A stretch of 64,000 bases of DNA from Sedimentisphaerales bacterium (GTDB lineage Bacteria; Planctomycetota; Phycisphaerae; Sedimentisphaerales; SM23-30), in NCBI GenBank assembly GCA_028281535.1, contig JANQJS010000037.1, positions 1-64,000 on the forward strand. The letters are read 5' to 3'. The notes under the pieces are model-generated. The model worked only from the letters and a program-made list of their open reading frames with translations, ran no database searches and was not told the DNA's origin. The translations under genes and the position numbers were made by a program. Below are positions 50,770 to 59,332 of the stretch, in pieces. Positions within the stretch are counted from its first letter, which is position 1, and each line of letters starts with the position of its first letter.

Positions 50770-50914
50770 CCGTGTGGCAGCTTCAAGTCATCTCGAGCGC
50801 AGCGCATGCGGAGTCGAGAGATCTCAAGACGTAAAATATGATGAAGCATATTCACTAACAGCGTTGTTAGATTTCTCCACTCCATTCGCCTATGGCGAAT
50901 TCCGGTCGAAATGA
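50770..50914. repeat. Inverted-repeat (REP/MITE-like) intergenic element
   Basis: Between the DUF192 gene and the SpoIIE gene. Left part: GCAGC then GTCATCTCGA (50787-50796) with a TCTCGA/TCGAGAGA hairpin and AGATCT. Right part (50868-50914): inverse-related TTAGATTTCTCCACTCC and GGTCGAAATGAC with ATTCGCC-TAT-GGCGAAT. The ends GTCAT...ATGAC make a large imperfect inverted repeat. GTGGCAGC (50774-50781) is the complement of the GCTGCCAC tail at 1616 and 31719. No coding capacity. Confidence 0.6.
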
Positions 50915-50950
50915 CTTTTAGTGGTACAACTAATCATTTAAAAGAGATGC

Positions 50951-52132
50951 TTAAGAATCGATTTGCAAACCAATAATAGTCACATCATCGCGTGGATGGA
51001 GTGACCCTTCTTCGCTATTGATAATTTCCAATAAACGTTCACACATCGGATTCACGTCCATATGGCCTAAATCATCAAATTCTTTGCGAAATCGTAAAGG
51101 TTCATCTGGACCCCCATTGACGAAAGCAACTTCAACACCATCACTGAAGAGTAATAATTTTTGTCCAGGTTTTAATTGAAATTCTTTGGTTTCAAACTGG
51201 CCATCTTCAAACACACCCAACAATGGTCCACCAATATCCAGTTCACTTGTTGAGGAATCATCTTCAATTAAAATAGGTGCAGGATGCCCTGCGTTTGATA
51301 TGCGCAGTTTCAATGTCTTTGTATTTAAGATGCCATAACACCCGGTAACAAATTGAAAGTTACTCAGCGCCTGTTCAATCAAATCATGATTTAGCTTACG
51401 AAGCACTTCTGCAGGATCGACTAGTTCATACCCCCCCTTGGTAATCTTCTTGGTAACCGTTGCGCTTTTAATAAACATCGTCAGCAACGCCGCCGGCATA
51501 CCATGTCCCACTGCATCGCAAACATAAAACCCAATATGTTCTTCATCCAATCGCATCAAATCATAAATATCACCACTCACCCACGTGGCAGGTCGATAAA
51601 TTGTCGCAAAAGTAAAACCAGGAATTTCTGGTAACTGTTTTGGTAGAAAATCGCGTTGCAGTCGCGCCGCTAATCTCATTTCTTCATCCACTTCACTGAT
51701 GTAATTATTCAGCGGCGAATGTAACTGGTTCAATCGCTGGCTCTCAAAATTTAAATGTGATAATAAGGGATGCAGTTCAACCAAGGTCTTGATCCGACCT
51801 TTGAGCATTTCAGTCGATTCGTTGGCATCCACACAGAAAAGTGATTGCCAGGGATTTTGAGAGGTTTTCAGCACTTCATCAGCAAGAATCATTGCATTGA
51901 TCGATAGATGATCCAACTTATCAATCAGCGAATCAAATCGAAATGAGGATTCTCCTGCACTTTCAGGTAAAATCACCACAGCTTCATGCTTTGTCAGAGA
52001 TTCAATCCGTTTGAGAGCCTCATCACAACTTTGGATCTGACGAGCCAGGTCCAGTTCGGACAAAGCCTGATCTAGCTGGCTGGGCAGCTCAGTCTGATCG
52101 GACACTATTAGAATTTTCTCTGATGGATTCAT
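50951..52132 (-). CDS. SpoIIE/RsbU-type serine phosphatase with receiver-like N-terminus
   Basis: A 393-residue protein. Residues 1-125 look like a degenerate response-regulator receiver (KILIVSDQTELPSQLDQAL) without a clear phospho-accepting Asp. A coiled-coil linker (about 125-160) leads to EMRLAARLQRDFLPKQLPEI and a PP2C-type domain: SGDIYDLMRL, VCDAVGHGMPAALLTMFIKS, LRISNAGHPAPIL, LLLFSDGVEVA and PRDDVTIIGLQI, keeping the metal Asp residues. Such phosphatases control anti-sigma antagonists. No partner STAS or kinase gene is adjacent. Confidence 0.9.
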   Translation of the reverse strand: MNPSEKILIVSDQTELPSQLDQALSELDLARQIQSCDEALKRIESLTKHEAVVILPESAGESSFRFDSLIDKLDHLSINAMILADEVLKTSQNPWQSLFCVDANESTEMLKGRIKTLVELHPLLSHLNFESQRLNQLHSPLNNYISEVDEEMRLAARLQRDFLPKQLPEIPGFTFATIYRPATWVSGDIYDLMRLDEEHIGFYVCDAVGHGMPAALLTMFIKSATVTKKITKGGYELVDPAEVLRKLNHDLIEQALSNFQFVTGCYGILNTKTLKLRISNAGHPAPILIEDDSSTSELDIGGPLLGVFEDGQFETKEFQLKPGQKLLLFSDGVEVAFVNGGPDEPLRFRKEFDDLGHMDVNPMCERLLEIINSEEGSLHPRDDVTIIGLQIDS

Positions 52133-52486
52133 GAATTTCTCGATTTTGACCCAATTTGCAGAAAAATGACCTAAATTAACTATTTAGACAAAATATAGGT
52201 AGTCTATACACTTTTTTTCGACGCTTTTAGATCACAACTTAGCTTAGGATCTCAAATATTTTCCAATTCACCGAAATTCCATGTTGAAATTTTTCGTAAA
52301 CAATTTATTTAAAATATCTTATGTTACTTTTTTGCTCGGATTTAATTTCTACACTTTTTGAACTCTTTAACACAAGATGTTGTATTAGAATTATATGAGC
52401 ACCTGTGAGTTATAAAAATTCAGACTCACAAGCTGTTTGCTGGCAATGAATAATAAAATATTTTACAAAAACTATTATTTTGCCGA
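52133..52486. other. Non-coding AT-rich region upstream of nrdJ
   Basis: About 350 bases without a plausible gene, between divergent SpoIIE and nrdJ. Hairpins: AGATC...GATCT near 52229-52255 and TGTGAGT/ACTCACA at 52404-52410/52424-52430. ACACAAGATGTTGT (52370-52383) is close to the NrdR box consensus but stands alone and far from the promoter, so it is only a possible site. Confidence 0.4.
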
Positions 52487-52515
52487 TTGACGTATACTAG
52501 ATATGGTAGTAATAT
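52487..52515 (+). promoter_or_regulatory. Promoter of nrdJ
   Basis: TTGACG -35 (52487-52492), 17-base spacer, TAATAT -10 (52510-52515). The predicted leader is about 220 bases; it holds a TGCTGTT-TTT-AACAGCA hairpin (near 52537-52553) and no recognisable B12-box, so a cobalamin riboswitch is not supported. Confidence 0.55.
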
Positions 52516-52741
52516 CAAAAACAGTTCAAGATGTTGCTGTTTTTAACAGCACTGGGTTAAAATGGGTGATGCGACGGAAGGGCAATATTGCTTATTCAGT
52601 TGTGACTCATTTCTATAAATTTAGCATTTTAAACGGTACTTTGAATCTCAAAGACCGCGAAAATATCCTGCCATTATGGCACTTTTTGAAGGTGAGATTT
52701 GTGCGCCCACTTTGTGCGTACAAGAGAACGAAAGGAGCTGC

Positions 52742-55700
52742 ATGATGTCGTCTAATGCCACTGGACAGACAAAGAAAACCCAAAAAAACGCCAAGCCACA
52801 AGCTGATAGCGCCAAATCAGCCCGCAAGGTAAAACCCCTGAAAATTGACCGCTATTTCAGTGATCCCAATGTTCATCCATTCGACCAAATCGAGTGGACA
52901 CATCGCACTGCGACGATTACAGATGAACATGGTAAAGTCGTTTTCGAACAAAAAGATGTCGAAGTGCCTAAGGCCTTCTCTCAGCTAGCCACGAAAGTCG
53001 TCGTCAGTAAATATTTCTATGGCGAGCAAGGCACCGATGAACGCGAAAATTCCTTTCGCCAACTGGTTCATCGTGTTGCCCGTACGATCGCTGACTGGGG
53101 CTACGATGATGGCATTTTCGATAGCAAAGAACAAGCTGACCTTTACTATGAAGAGTTAGCCTGGATTTGCGTGAATCAATATGCCGCGTTTAATTCGCCT
53201 GTCTGGTTCAACGTTGGTTTGTACCATCAGCATGGCGTTGAGGGTAGCCAACACAATTACCATTGGAACAAAGCCGAACAAAAAGTGGAAGGTTGTCCCA
53301 ACACATATGAATTCCCACAAGGTAGTGCCTGTTTCATACAAAGTGTGGACGATACTATGGACGGTATCATGGACCTGGCTGTTAGCGAAGCGATGCTCTT
53401 TAAGCATGGCAGTGGCACAGGTACCGATCTTTCGACCATTCGCTCCAGTCGTGAAAAACTTTCCGGTGGTGGCAGACCTTCTGGACCTCTAAGCTTTATG
53501 CGTGTTTATGACCAAATTGCAGCCGTCGTAAAAAGTGGTGGCAAAACCCGACGTGCAGCTAAGATGCAATCACTCAAAGTGCATCATCCTGATATTAATG
53601 ATTTCATCCAGGCAAAATCAAATGAAGAGAAAAAAGCCTGGGCTCTGATCGAAGAAGGTTACGATGGCAACTTCAACGGTGAAGCCTATGGCAGCATCAT
53701 GTTCCAGAATGCCAACCTGTCTGTTCGCGTGACCGATGAATTCATGGGTGCCGCGGAAAACAGTTCTACCTTCCAAACCCGCAGCGTAACCACTGGCGAA
53801 CCTGTTGAAACGCTAGATGCCGATGAAACCCTTCGCCTGATCTCAGAAGGTACAAGCATCTGTGGCGATCCGGGTGTTCAATATGATACAACGATTAATA
53901 CCTGGCATACCTGTCCAAACACTGGACCAATTAATGCCAGTAACCCATGTAGCGAATACATGTTCCTGGATAACTCTGCCTGTAATCTGGCCAGCATGAA
54001 CTTGATGAAGTTTCGCAATGACGATGGCAGCTTCGATATCGAAAGTTATCGTCGTGTAACACGCATTCTGATCATCGCTCAGGAACTGCTTGTCGATAAT
54101 GGTAGCTATCCAACCGATGAAATTGCCCAAAATTCTCACGACTACCGTCCGCTGGGTCTGGGGTATGCGAACCTGGGTTCACTACTGATGTCATTAGGAC
54201 TTCCTTATGATAGCGATGAAGGTCGTGCAATTGCCGCGTCATTAACCGCTATTATGTGTGGAACCGCTTATGCTGTCAGTGCTGAGCTGGCAGAATCCCA
54301 GGGCACCTTCCCTGGTTATGCGAAAAACAGAGAACCCATGCTGAATGTCATTAAGATGCATCGCAACTCTGTGGCTGATATGGATAAAAAACTTTGCCCA
54401 GAAGAGCTTTACAAAGCATCACAAGAAAGCTGGGACGAAGCTTTGGCACAAGGTAGTCAGCATGGCTATCGTAATTCACAGGTGACTGTGATTGCTCCAA
54501 CAGGAACCATCGGTTTCATGATGGATTGTGACACCACAGGTATCGAACCTGACATCGCCCTGGTGAAATACAAACAGCTCGCTGGTGGTGGTATGCTGAA
54601 AATCGTTAACCAAACGGTTGGCATGGCATTGGATACACTAGGCTATAACGAAGAACAAATTAAAACCATCGTCGATACCATCGAAGAAGATGATACGATT
54701 GAAACGTCAGATGTTCTGAAAAATGAACACTTAGCCGTTTTTGATTGTGCTTTCAAAGCCGCTAATGGACAGCGTTCCATTCATCACATGGCACACATCA
54801 AAATGATGGCAGCTACTCAGCCATTTATTTCAGGTGCGATCAGTAAAACGGTTAACATGCCGGAAGAAAGTACCGTGGAAGAAATTCAGGATGCCTACAT
54901 GCAAGGATGGAAGCTGGGTCTGAAAGCCCTGGCGATCTATCGCGATGGCTCTAAACGCTCTCAACCGCTTTCGACCAAAACGGAAACGGAAAAATTTGCA
55001 AAAGAAGAAGTAAAAGAACCTATAACTGAGAATCTTGAACGCCGGCCACAACGTGTTCGTCTTCCCCAGACGAGACAGAGCATCACCCATAAGTTCGACG
55101 TGGCTGGCCATGAAGGCTACTTGACGGTGGGGCTGTATGAAGATGGACAGCCTGGTGAATTATTTATCACCATGGCCAAGGAGGGCAGCACCGTCGGTGG
55201 TCTGATGGACGCGTTTGGAATTTCAGTTTCATTAGCATTACAGTCAGGGGTTGCTGTTCCAACCGTGGTTGAAAAATTCAGCCATACACGATTTGAACCA
55301 GCCGGTATGACCACGAACCGTGATATTCCATTTGCGAAAAGTATTATTGATTATATCGCCAAGTGGTTAGGCATTACCTTTATGCCTGGATACCTTGAAG
55401 CCAATTCCCCTCGACGTGAAGAATCGACACCTCAACCGGCTTCATCAGAAACGCCTAAAAAAGAAGAGGCAACAGATGGAGCCACGAACTCTCGATTGAA
55501 AAAGCGGGTTAATCTTAATCATATTACGAACCGAATTGATGAACTCATTGACGTCGTCAACAAGAATCCAGTGGAATCGACAACGGATGATGGCCAAGGC
55601 GGCAAACAACAAGCAGCCAGCTTCAATCAGCTGAGTAATAAGCAGTTCAGTCAGTTCCAATCGGATGCACCAATCTGTGATGTTTGCGGAACGATCACCG

Positions 55701-55759
55701 TAAGAAATGCCAACTGCTACCGATGTTTCAATTGCGGTAACTCCATGGGTTGCAGCTGA
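52742..55759 (+). CDS. nrdJ: Vitamin B12-dependent (class II) ribonucleotide reductase
   Basis: About 1005 residues, reducing ribonucleotides with adenosylcobalamin. Seen: QYAAFNSPVWFNVG, HGSGTGTDLSTIRSSREKLS, RAAKMQSLKVHHPDI, ACNLASMNLMKFRNDDGSF, APTGTIGFMMDCDTTGIEPD, and the C-terminal TSCPxC-like redox tail CDVCGTITVRNANCYRCFNC. A DUF/linker insertion rich in Glu (near 755-800) is present. ATG 52742 or 52745 follow AAAGGAG; an upstream ATG is out of favour. A structured repeat starts at the stop. Confidence 0.95.
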   Translation: MMSSNATGQTKKTQKNAKPQADSAKSARKVKPLKIDRYFSDPNVHPFDQIEWTHRTATITDEHGKVVFEQKDVEVPKAFSQLATKVVVSKYFYGEQGTDERENSFRQLVHRVARTIADWGYDDGIFDSKEQADLYYEELAWICVNQYAAFNSPVWFNVGLYHQHGVEGSQHNYHWNKAEQKVEGCPNTYEFPQGSACFIQSVDDTMDGIMDLAVSEAMLFKHGSGTGTDLSTIRSSREKLSGGGRPSGPLSFMRVYDQIAAVVKSGGKTRRAAKMQSLKVHHPDINDFIQAKSNEEKKAWALIEEGYDGNFNGEAYGSIMFQNANLSVRVTDEFMGAAENSSTFQTRSVTTGEPVETLDADETLRLISEGTSICGDPGVQYDTTINTWHTCPNTGPINASNPCSEYMFLDNSACNLASMNLMKFRNDDGSFDIESYRRVTRILIIAQELLVDNGSYPTDEIAQNSHDYRPLGLGYANLGSLLMSLGLPYDSDEGRAIAASLTAIMCGTAYAVSAELAESQGTFPGYAKNREPMLNVIKMHRNSVADMDKKLCPEELYKASQESWDEALAQGSQHGYRNSQVTVIAPTGTIGFMMDCDTTGIEPDIALVKYKQLAGGGMLKIVNQTVGMALDTLGYNEEQIKTIVDTIEEDDTIETSDVLKNEHLAVFDCAFKAANGQRSIHHMAHIKMMAATQPFISGAISKTVNMPEESTVEEIQDAYMQGWKLGLKALAIYRDGSKRSQPLSTKTETEKFAKEEVKEPITENLERRPQRVRLPQTRQSITHKFDVAGHEGYLTVGLYEDGQPGELFITMAKEGSTVGGLMDAFGISVSLALQSGVAVPTVVEKFSHTRFEPAGMTTNRDIPFAKSIIDYIAKWLGITFMPGYLEANSPRREESTPQPASSETPKKEEATDGATNSRLKKRVNLNHITNRIDELIDVVNKNPVESTTDDGQGGKQQAASFNQLSNKQFSQFQSDAPICDVCGTITVRNANCYRCFNCGNSMGCS

Positions 55760-55840
55760 CAGGCGTTCGCCTGTATTAAGTACGCCGCGACCATTTATAT
55801 GGGTAGACGCTCCCGTTGGTCGCTGCTTGTTAGCGAGACA
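55757..55840 (+). repeat. Stop-codon-proximal structured repeat, copy 3
   Basis: Begins in the nrdJ TGA: hairpin ACAGGC-GTTC-GCCTGT (55759-55774), then TACGCCGCGACCA, a variable part and TGGTCGC. GCGACCA (55787-55793) pairs with TGGTCGC (55817-55823). TCGCT (55820-55824) can instead pair with AGCGA (55832-55836). Loop and flanking sequence match copies 1 and 2 while the stems differ in a compensatory way. Confidence 0.6.
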
Positions 55841-55942
55841 TGTAAAAGACAGATACGATAGGATGAAGATTAAGGAATTAGCGAAAAGGTTTTGATAGAA
55901 CAGATTGGGCGGCATATGCCGCTTGATGTAGATTTTATTATG

Positions 55943-55978
55943 AAGGCACGGATGTTTCAAAGCATGCGTGCCTTTTTT
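55943..55978 (+). terminator. Terminator downstream of nrdJ
   Basis: AAGGCACG (55943-55950) with CGTGCCTT (55967-55974), loop of 16 bases, then a T run to 55978. It lies about 185 bases after the nrdJ stop, downstream of the structured repeat and of a small GCGGCATATGCCGC hairpin. Confidence 0.8.
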
Positions 55979-56065
55979 GTTTGATGATTTAATTTCACAA
56001 CAATTTTAGATTAAACAATTTACAGCACACTACGGTTTATAGGACCCGCTCTTGTTATTTTTTGA

Positions 56066-56094
56066 TTGACCTGAAATTGTGGAAATCCGATACT
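56066..56094 (+). promoter_or_regulatory. Promoter of His-rich protein and metal efflux genes
   Basis: TTGACC -35 (56066-56071), 17-base spacer, GATACT -10 (56089-56094). The A of the ATG at 56102 lies eight bases after the -10 box, so the mRNA is predicted to be leaderless. No metal-regulator operator is recognised. Confidence 0.55.
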
Positions 56095-56101
56095 AATAGT
56101 A

Positions 56102-56533
56102 ATGTTACAAAGTAATAAAATGTTTATTTTCGCCCGTATTTGTATGCTTCTAGCGATGCTACCGTTGGTGACGGGTGCTTCGGGATTTCTGGTACGTTGC
56201 AGTCACGATACTGAAGATTCACATATCGAGTTTATGCATACGAACCATGGTTATGATGATCATGGACACCACCATCATCATCACAAGCATGATACGCACG
56301 ATCATTCTCATCATGAAGAACACAACGACTGTAAACATGAACATCAGTCAGTTGCAGTTGAAATCGATCGGCCAGGTCAATCTAATCAAATCGATAACCA
56401 AATGATGGTTGTTGCTAAATTTGATTCTTTGATGACGTTAACAAACGATACCATCATCCATGATCCAATAGATCATCACGCACTTGAACCGCTCAATCAC
56501 ACTCACTGTAAGACAGTGCGCCTACTCTTGTGA
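56102..56533 (+). CDS. His-rich exported protein, probable metal binder
   Basis: A 143-residue product with an N-terminal hydrophobic signal (MFIFARICMLLAMLPLVTGASG) and an extreme His/Asp region at residues 49-80: DDHGHHHHHHKHDTHDHSHH followed by EEHNDCKHEHQS. A second His group lies near the end (HDPIDHHALEPLNHTHCK). Such sequences chelate Zn, Ni, Co or Cu. It is read just ahead of the czc-type genes (71-base gap), and may be a periplasmic metal buffer for the pump. No known fold is recognised; ATG 56120 is an alternative start. Confidence 0.8.
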   Translation: MLQSNKMFIFARICMLLAMLPLVTGASGFLVRCSHDTEDSHIEFMHTNHGYDDHGHHHHHHKHDTHDHSHHEEHNDCKHEHQSVAVEIDRPGQSNQIDNQMMVVAKFDSLMTLTNDTIIHDPIDHHALEPLNHTHCKTVRLLL

Positions 56534-56604
56534 GATTGTCCCAATTAAAACTTGTTTAGCCTTTTTGCGCGCTCTAAAATGAAGTTACACATTGGGAGTT
56601 TCTT

Positions 56605-57975
56605 ATGAAACCAACCTTCATCCAGAAAATGATCTGGAGTTTTATGCTACTTTTTTTGGCAGGATGCCAGACCTATACGCCAAAACCGATTGACCTGGAA
56701 AGTTTTGATCGGCAATGGTCTACAATTTCACCGGATAGCCTATTACCTTCACAAGCTTCTGATCCAAATAATAGTGAACAAAAAATCACATTAGCCATGG
56801 CAGAAGAGATCATGTTGTTTGGCAATCCACAATTGCGTCGAAGTCGCAGTCAAGCTGGCTTGGCAGAAGTTTCTGCGGAATATGCAGGTCTTTGGGATGA
56901 TCCAGAACTTAGATTAGGTCTTTTAAAAAACCAGAACCTTACAGAAGATAACTGGTTCTACGGTGTCTCGCTGGGATTTACCATTCCTCTGTCAGGAAGA
57001 TTAGCCATAGAAAAAGATCAGGCGAATAAAAAAGTAGATATCGCCTACCTACAAGTTATAGAAATGGAATGGCAAACAAAACGACAATTTCGTCAAGCGT
57101 GGTTCAAGTGGCTTCAAGTTGATGCATTATATCGATTAGAACAATCCTACTTAAATGATTTAGAAACCATCATCCATCGATCCAAACAACTTGCTCAGGC
57201 AGGCGAACTTTCATCAACAGATGTCGATATTATATCTATTGAATACACCAAACGTCAGTTAGAATCCAGCAGATTGGCTGCCAAAGAGAAACAATTACAA
57301 CTTGAATTATTTAAACTGATGGGATTAAAACCAAATCCCAACATCTCTCTGGTGAATGATTGGCCCACCGCTCAGACTATTGACCTACCATCATTAGAAA
57401 ACATCAAACAGGCATTTACACAATCGCACCCAACGTTGTTGATCGCTAAAGAAAACTATGCCTTGGCGGAACTCGATTTACATCGGGAAATCAAAAAGCA
57501 GTATCCAGATATTTCATTGGGACCCGCTTTTGAACATGAAGAAGGACAATCTAAAATTGGTTTAGGATTAGGATTGCCTCTTGGAATCTTAAATGCCAAC
57601 AAGCAGGGAATTGCTCAATCACATGCCAAGCGAGATACCACGCGCATAGAACTTGAATCAACCTATCAAACAGTGGTCACGAATTATTTAGAAGCAAAAG
57701 TGCGTTGGGAATTTGCTCTCCAACAATATGAGCTTACCAAAAACACCTTTATTCCGCTGGTCGAAAAGCATCGACGGCAAGTACAAACACTACTTGAGAT
57801 GGGTGAAATCGATTATCTGCGTCTTAAAGATGCCCTGGTCACTGATCTTCAGGCACATATGGAATTGATCAATGCACACATGGAGAATATTTCGGCAAGC
57901 CATCATTTACAAGATCTTATAATAATGATAAACGCATCAAATCATTCAATTGAAAAGGAAGATAAGAATGATTAA
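56605..57975 (+). CDS. TolC-like outer-membrane lipoprotein (CzcC family)
   Basis: A 456-residue outer-membrane efflux protein. Lipobox LFLAGC at about residue 22 marks a lipoprotein. Two OEP repeats of long helices are seen (AMAEEIMLFGNPQLRRSRSQ near 65, GLAEVSAEYAGLWDDPELRL; and LENIKQAFTQSHPTLLIAKE near 275). It should form the trimeric outer channel of a tripartite metal exporter. The C-terminus overlaps the CzcB-like gene by eight bases. Confidence 0.92.
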   Translation: MKPTFIQKMIWSFMLLFLAGCQTYTPKPIDLESFDRQWSTISPDSLLPSQASDPNNSEQKITLAMAEEIMLFGNPQLRRSRSQAGLAEVSAEYAGLWDDPELRLGLLKNQNLTEDNWFYGVSLGFTIPLSGRLAIEKDQANKKVDIAYLQVIEMEWQTKRQFRQAWFKWLQVDALYRLEQSYLNDLETIIHRSKQLAQAGELSSTDVDIISIEYTKRQLESSRLAAKEKQLQLELFKLMGLKPNPNISLVNDWPTAQTIDLPSLENIKQAFTQSHPTLLIAKENYALAELDLHREIKKQYPDISLGPAFEHEEGQSKIGLGLGLPLGILNANKQGIAQSHAKRDTTRIELESTYQTVVTNYLEAKVRWEFALQQYELTKNTFIPLVEKHRRQVQTLLEMGEIDYLRLKDALVTDLQAHMELINAHMENISASHHLQDLIIMINASNHSIEKEDKND

Positions 57976-59332
57976 AAAAATAAAAGTAATAATCATTGGA
58001 TTCATTCTACTCATCAATATTAGTTTCTGGCTAGGTTGTGAAAAATCCAAACCAAACCAAAGTCATGATGATCACGATCATAGCAGCCATTCATCATCAT
58101 CATCGAAAAAGATCGCGATCCCCCCTGCCGTTCAAAATAATCTGGGAATTACATTTGCGACCGTAGAGAAAAAAGTCATCAACGACATCCTACGATTACC
58201 CGGTCAGTTTGAATTATTACCAACGGCAAAACTTAATGTTCACTCACCTTTGTCTGGGCGAATGACACTCATGGTAAAACAATTTGACACTGTAGAATCT
58301 GGTCAACTGTTAGCAGAAGTGGAATCACCTGACTGGCAAGACATGCAAGCCGCTATCACCCAAGCCATCGCGGCCATTGAAATAGCTGAGGCGGATGTCG
58401 TTGTTGCCCATGAAGCTTTGCATGAACAACAAAGACACGCAACAATATTACAGGAGCGCATTGATCGGTTAGCTATCGCTGAAGTGAGACGCATTGATCT
58501 GGAAAATGAATTGGCACATAAACAACATCTCATACCCACTCGACAAGCAACACTTGATGCCAAAAAAGCAATTGCTCAACAGGCTCAACTAAACCTGCAA
58601 GCATTGCTCTATAGCGCTTCAGCAAAATCGGGTATCCCTATCGAAACATTAATTCAACAAAAAAAAGATAAGCAATTTTGGCAAACATTAAACAAGATTC
58701 CCATTGTCGCAACAAATGCAGGAATTGTTAATTCTATTAATGTTTCAAATGGGAGTTGGGTAAAATCATCTGATCATTTGATGACAGTGATCCAACCAGA
58801 TCAAATTCGCTTTAAAGTAGAAGCATTACTATCTGAATTAAGTCGTTTAACAACCGGCCTTCCCGTTACGATCGTTCCCCCAATTGGACTCGATACAGAT
58901 CCATCACATTCCATAACAACAACGTTGTTTATTGGCCCAACAGCACACGCTGAAGATCGAGCTTTGCATTTATATGCCAACCTAAATAAAACAAAATACT
59001 GGACAAAACCAGGCCTTGCTGGATTTATGGAAATCCAATTAAATCCAACCAGCCAACCAGTCTTAGCCATTCCTCAAAAAGCGTTGATTCAAGATGGATT
59101 AGATGTGGTCTATTTTCTGCGCGATCCTTGGGATCCTGATAAAGCCATTCGAACCATTGCAGATTCGGGTGAGGCCAACAGCCGATGGATCGAAATCAAA
59201 TCGGGTGTAGATGAAGGGGACGAAGTCGTGCTTGATGGAAATTACCAACTTCTCACAGCTTCTTCACAATCAATACAAAAAGGCGGACACTTTCATAGTG
59301 ATGGAACATTTCACGAAGGCGAGGATCACTAA
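57968..59332 (+). CDS. Periplasmic adaptor (CzcB/CusB family) lipoprotein
   Basis: A 454-residue membrane-fusion protein. It starts at ATG 57968 behind AAGGA, with a lipobox-like LGC near residue 24 and a short His/Ser tract NQSHDDHDHSSHSSSSSKK. The body has GQFELLPTAKLNVHSPLSG, a lipoyl/barrel-sandwich hybrid half (MTLMVKQFDTVESGQLLAEV), a long coiled-coil hairpin (about 120-210), and the beta-barrel part IVATNAGIVNSINVSNGSWV. It links pump and outer channel. Confidence 0.92.
   Translation: MIKKIKVIIIGFILLINISFWLGCEKSKPNQSHDDHDHSSHSSSSSKKIAIPPAVQNNLGITFATVEKKVINDILRLPGQFELLPTAKLNVHSPLSGRMTLMVKQFDTVESGQLLAEVESPDWQDMQAAITQAIAAIEIAEADVVVAHEALHEQQRHATILQERIDRLAIAEVRRIDLENELAHKQHLIPTRQATLDAKKAIAQQAQLNLQALLYSASAKSGIPIETLIQQKKDKQFWQTLNKIPIVATNAGIVNSINVSNGSWVKSSDHLMTVIQPDQIRFKVEALLSELSRLTTGLPVTIVPPIGLDTDPSHSITTTLFIGPTAHAEDRALHLYANLNKTKYWTKPGLAGFMEIQLNPTSQPVLAIPQKALIQDGLDVVYFLRDPWDPDKAIRTIADSGEANSRWIEIKSGVDEGDEVVLDGNYQLLTASSQSIQKGGHFHSDGTFHEGEDH

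Noticed and set aside
52487-52741. Cobalamin riboswitch before nrdJ
   Set aside because: Expected in some RNR genes, but no B12-box (GCCACTG) or matching fold is visible; class II enzymes would also gain little from this logic.
52503-52745. Plus-strand frame of 80 codons before nrdJ
   Set aside because: Starts inside the predicted promoter -10 region and would end over the nrdJ start; no family. It is best read as leader sequence.
55445-55960. Minus-strand frame of 171 codons
   Set aside because: Antisense to the nrdJ 3' end and to the structured repeat; no domain, no promoter and starts inside the nrdJ terminator.
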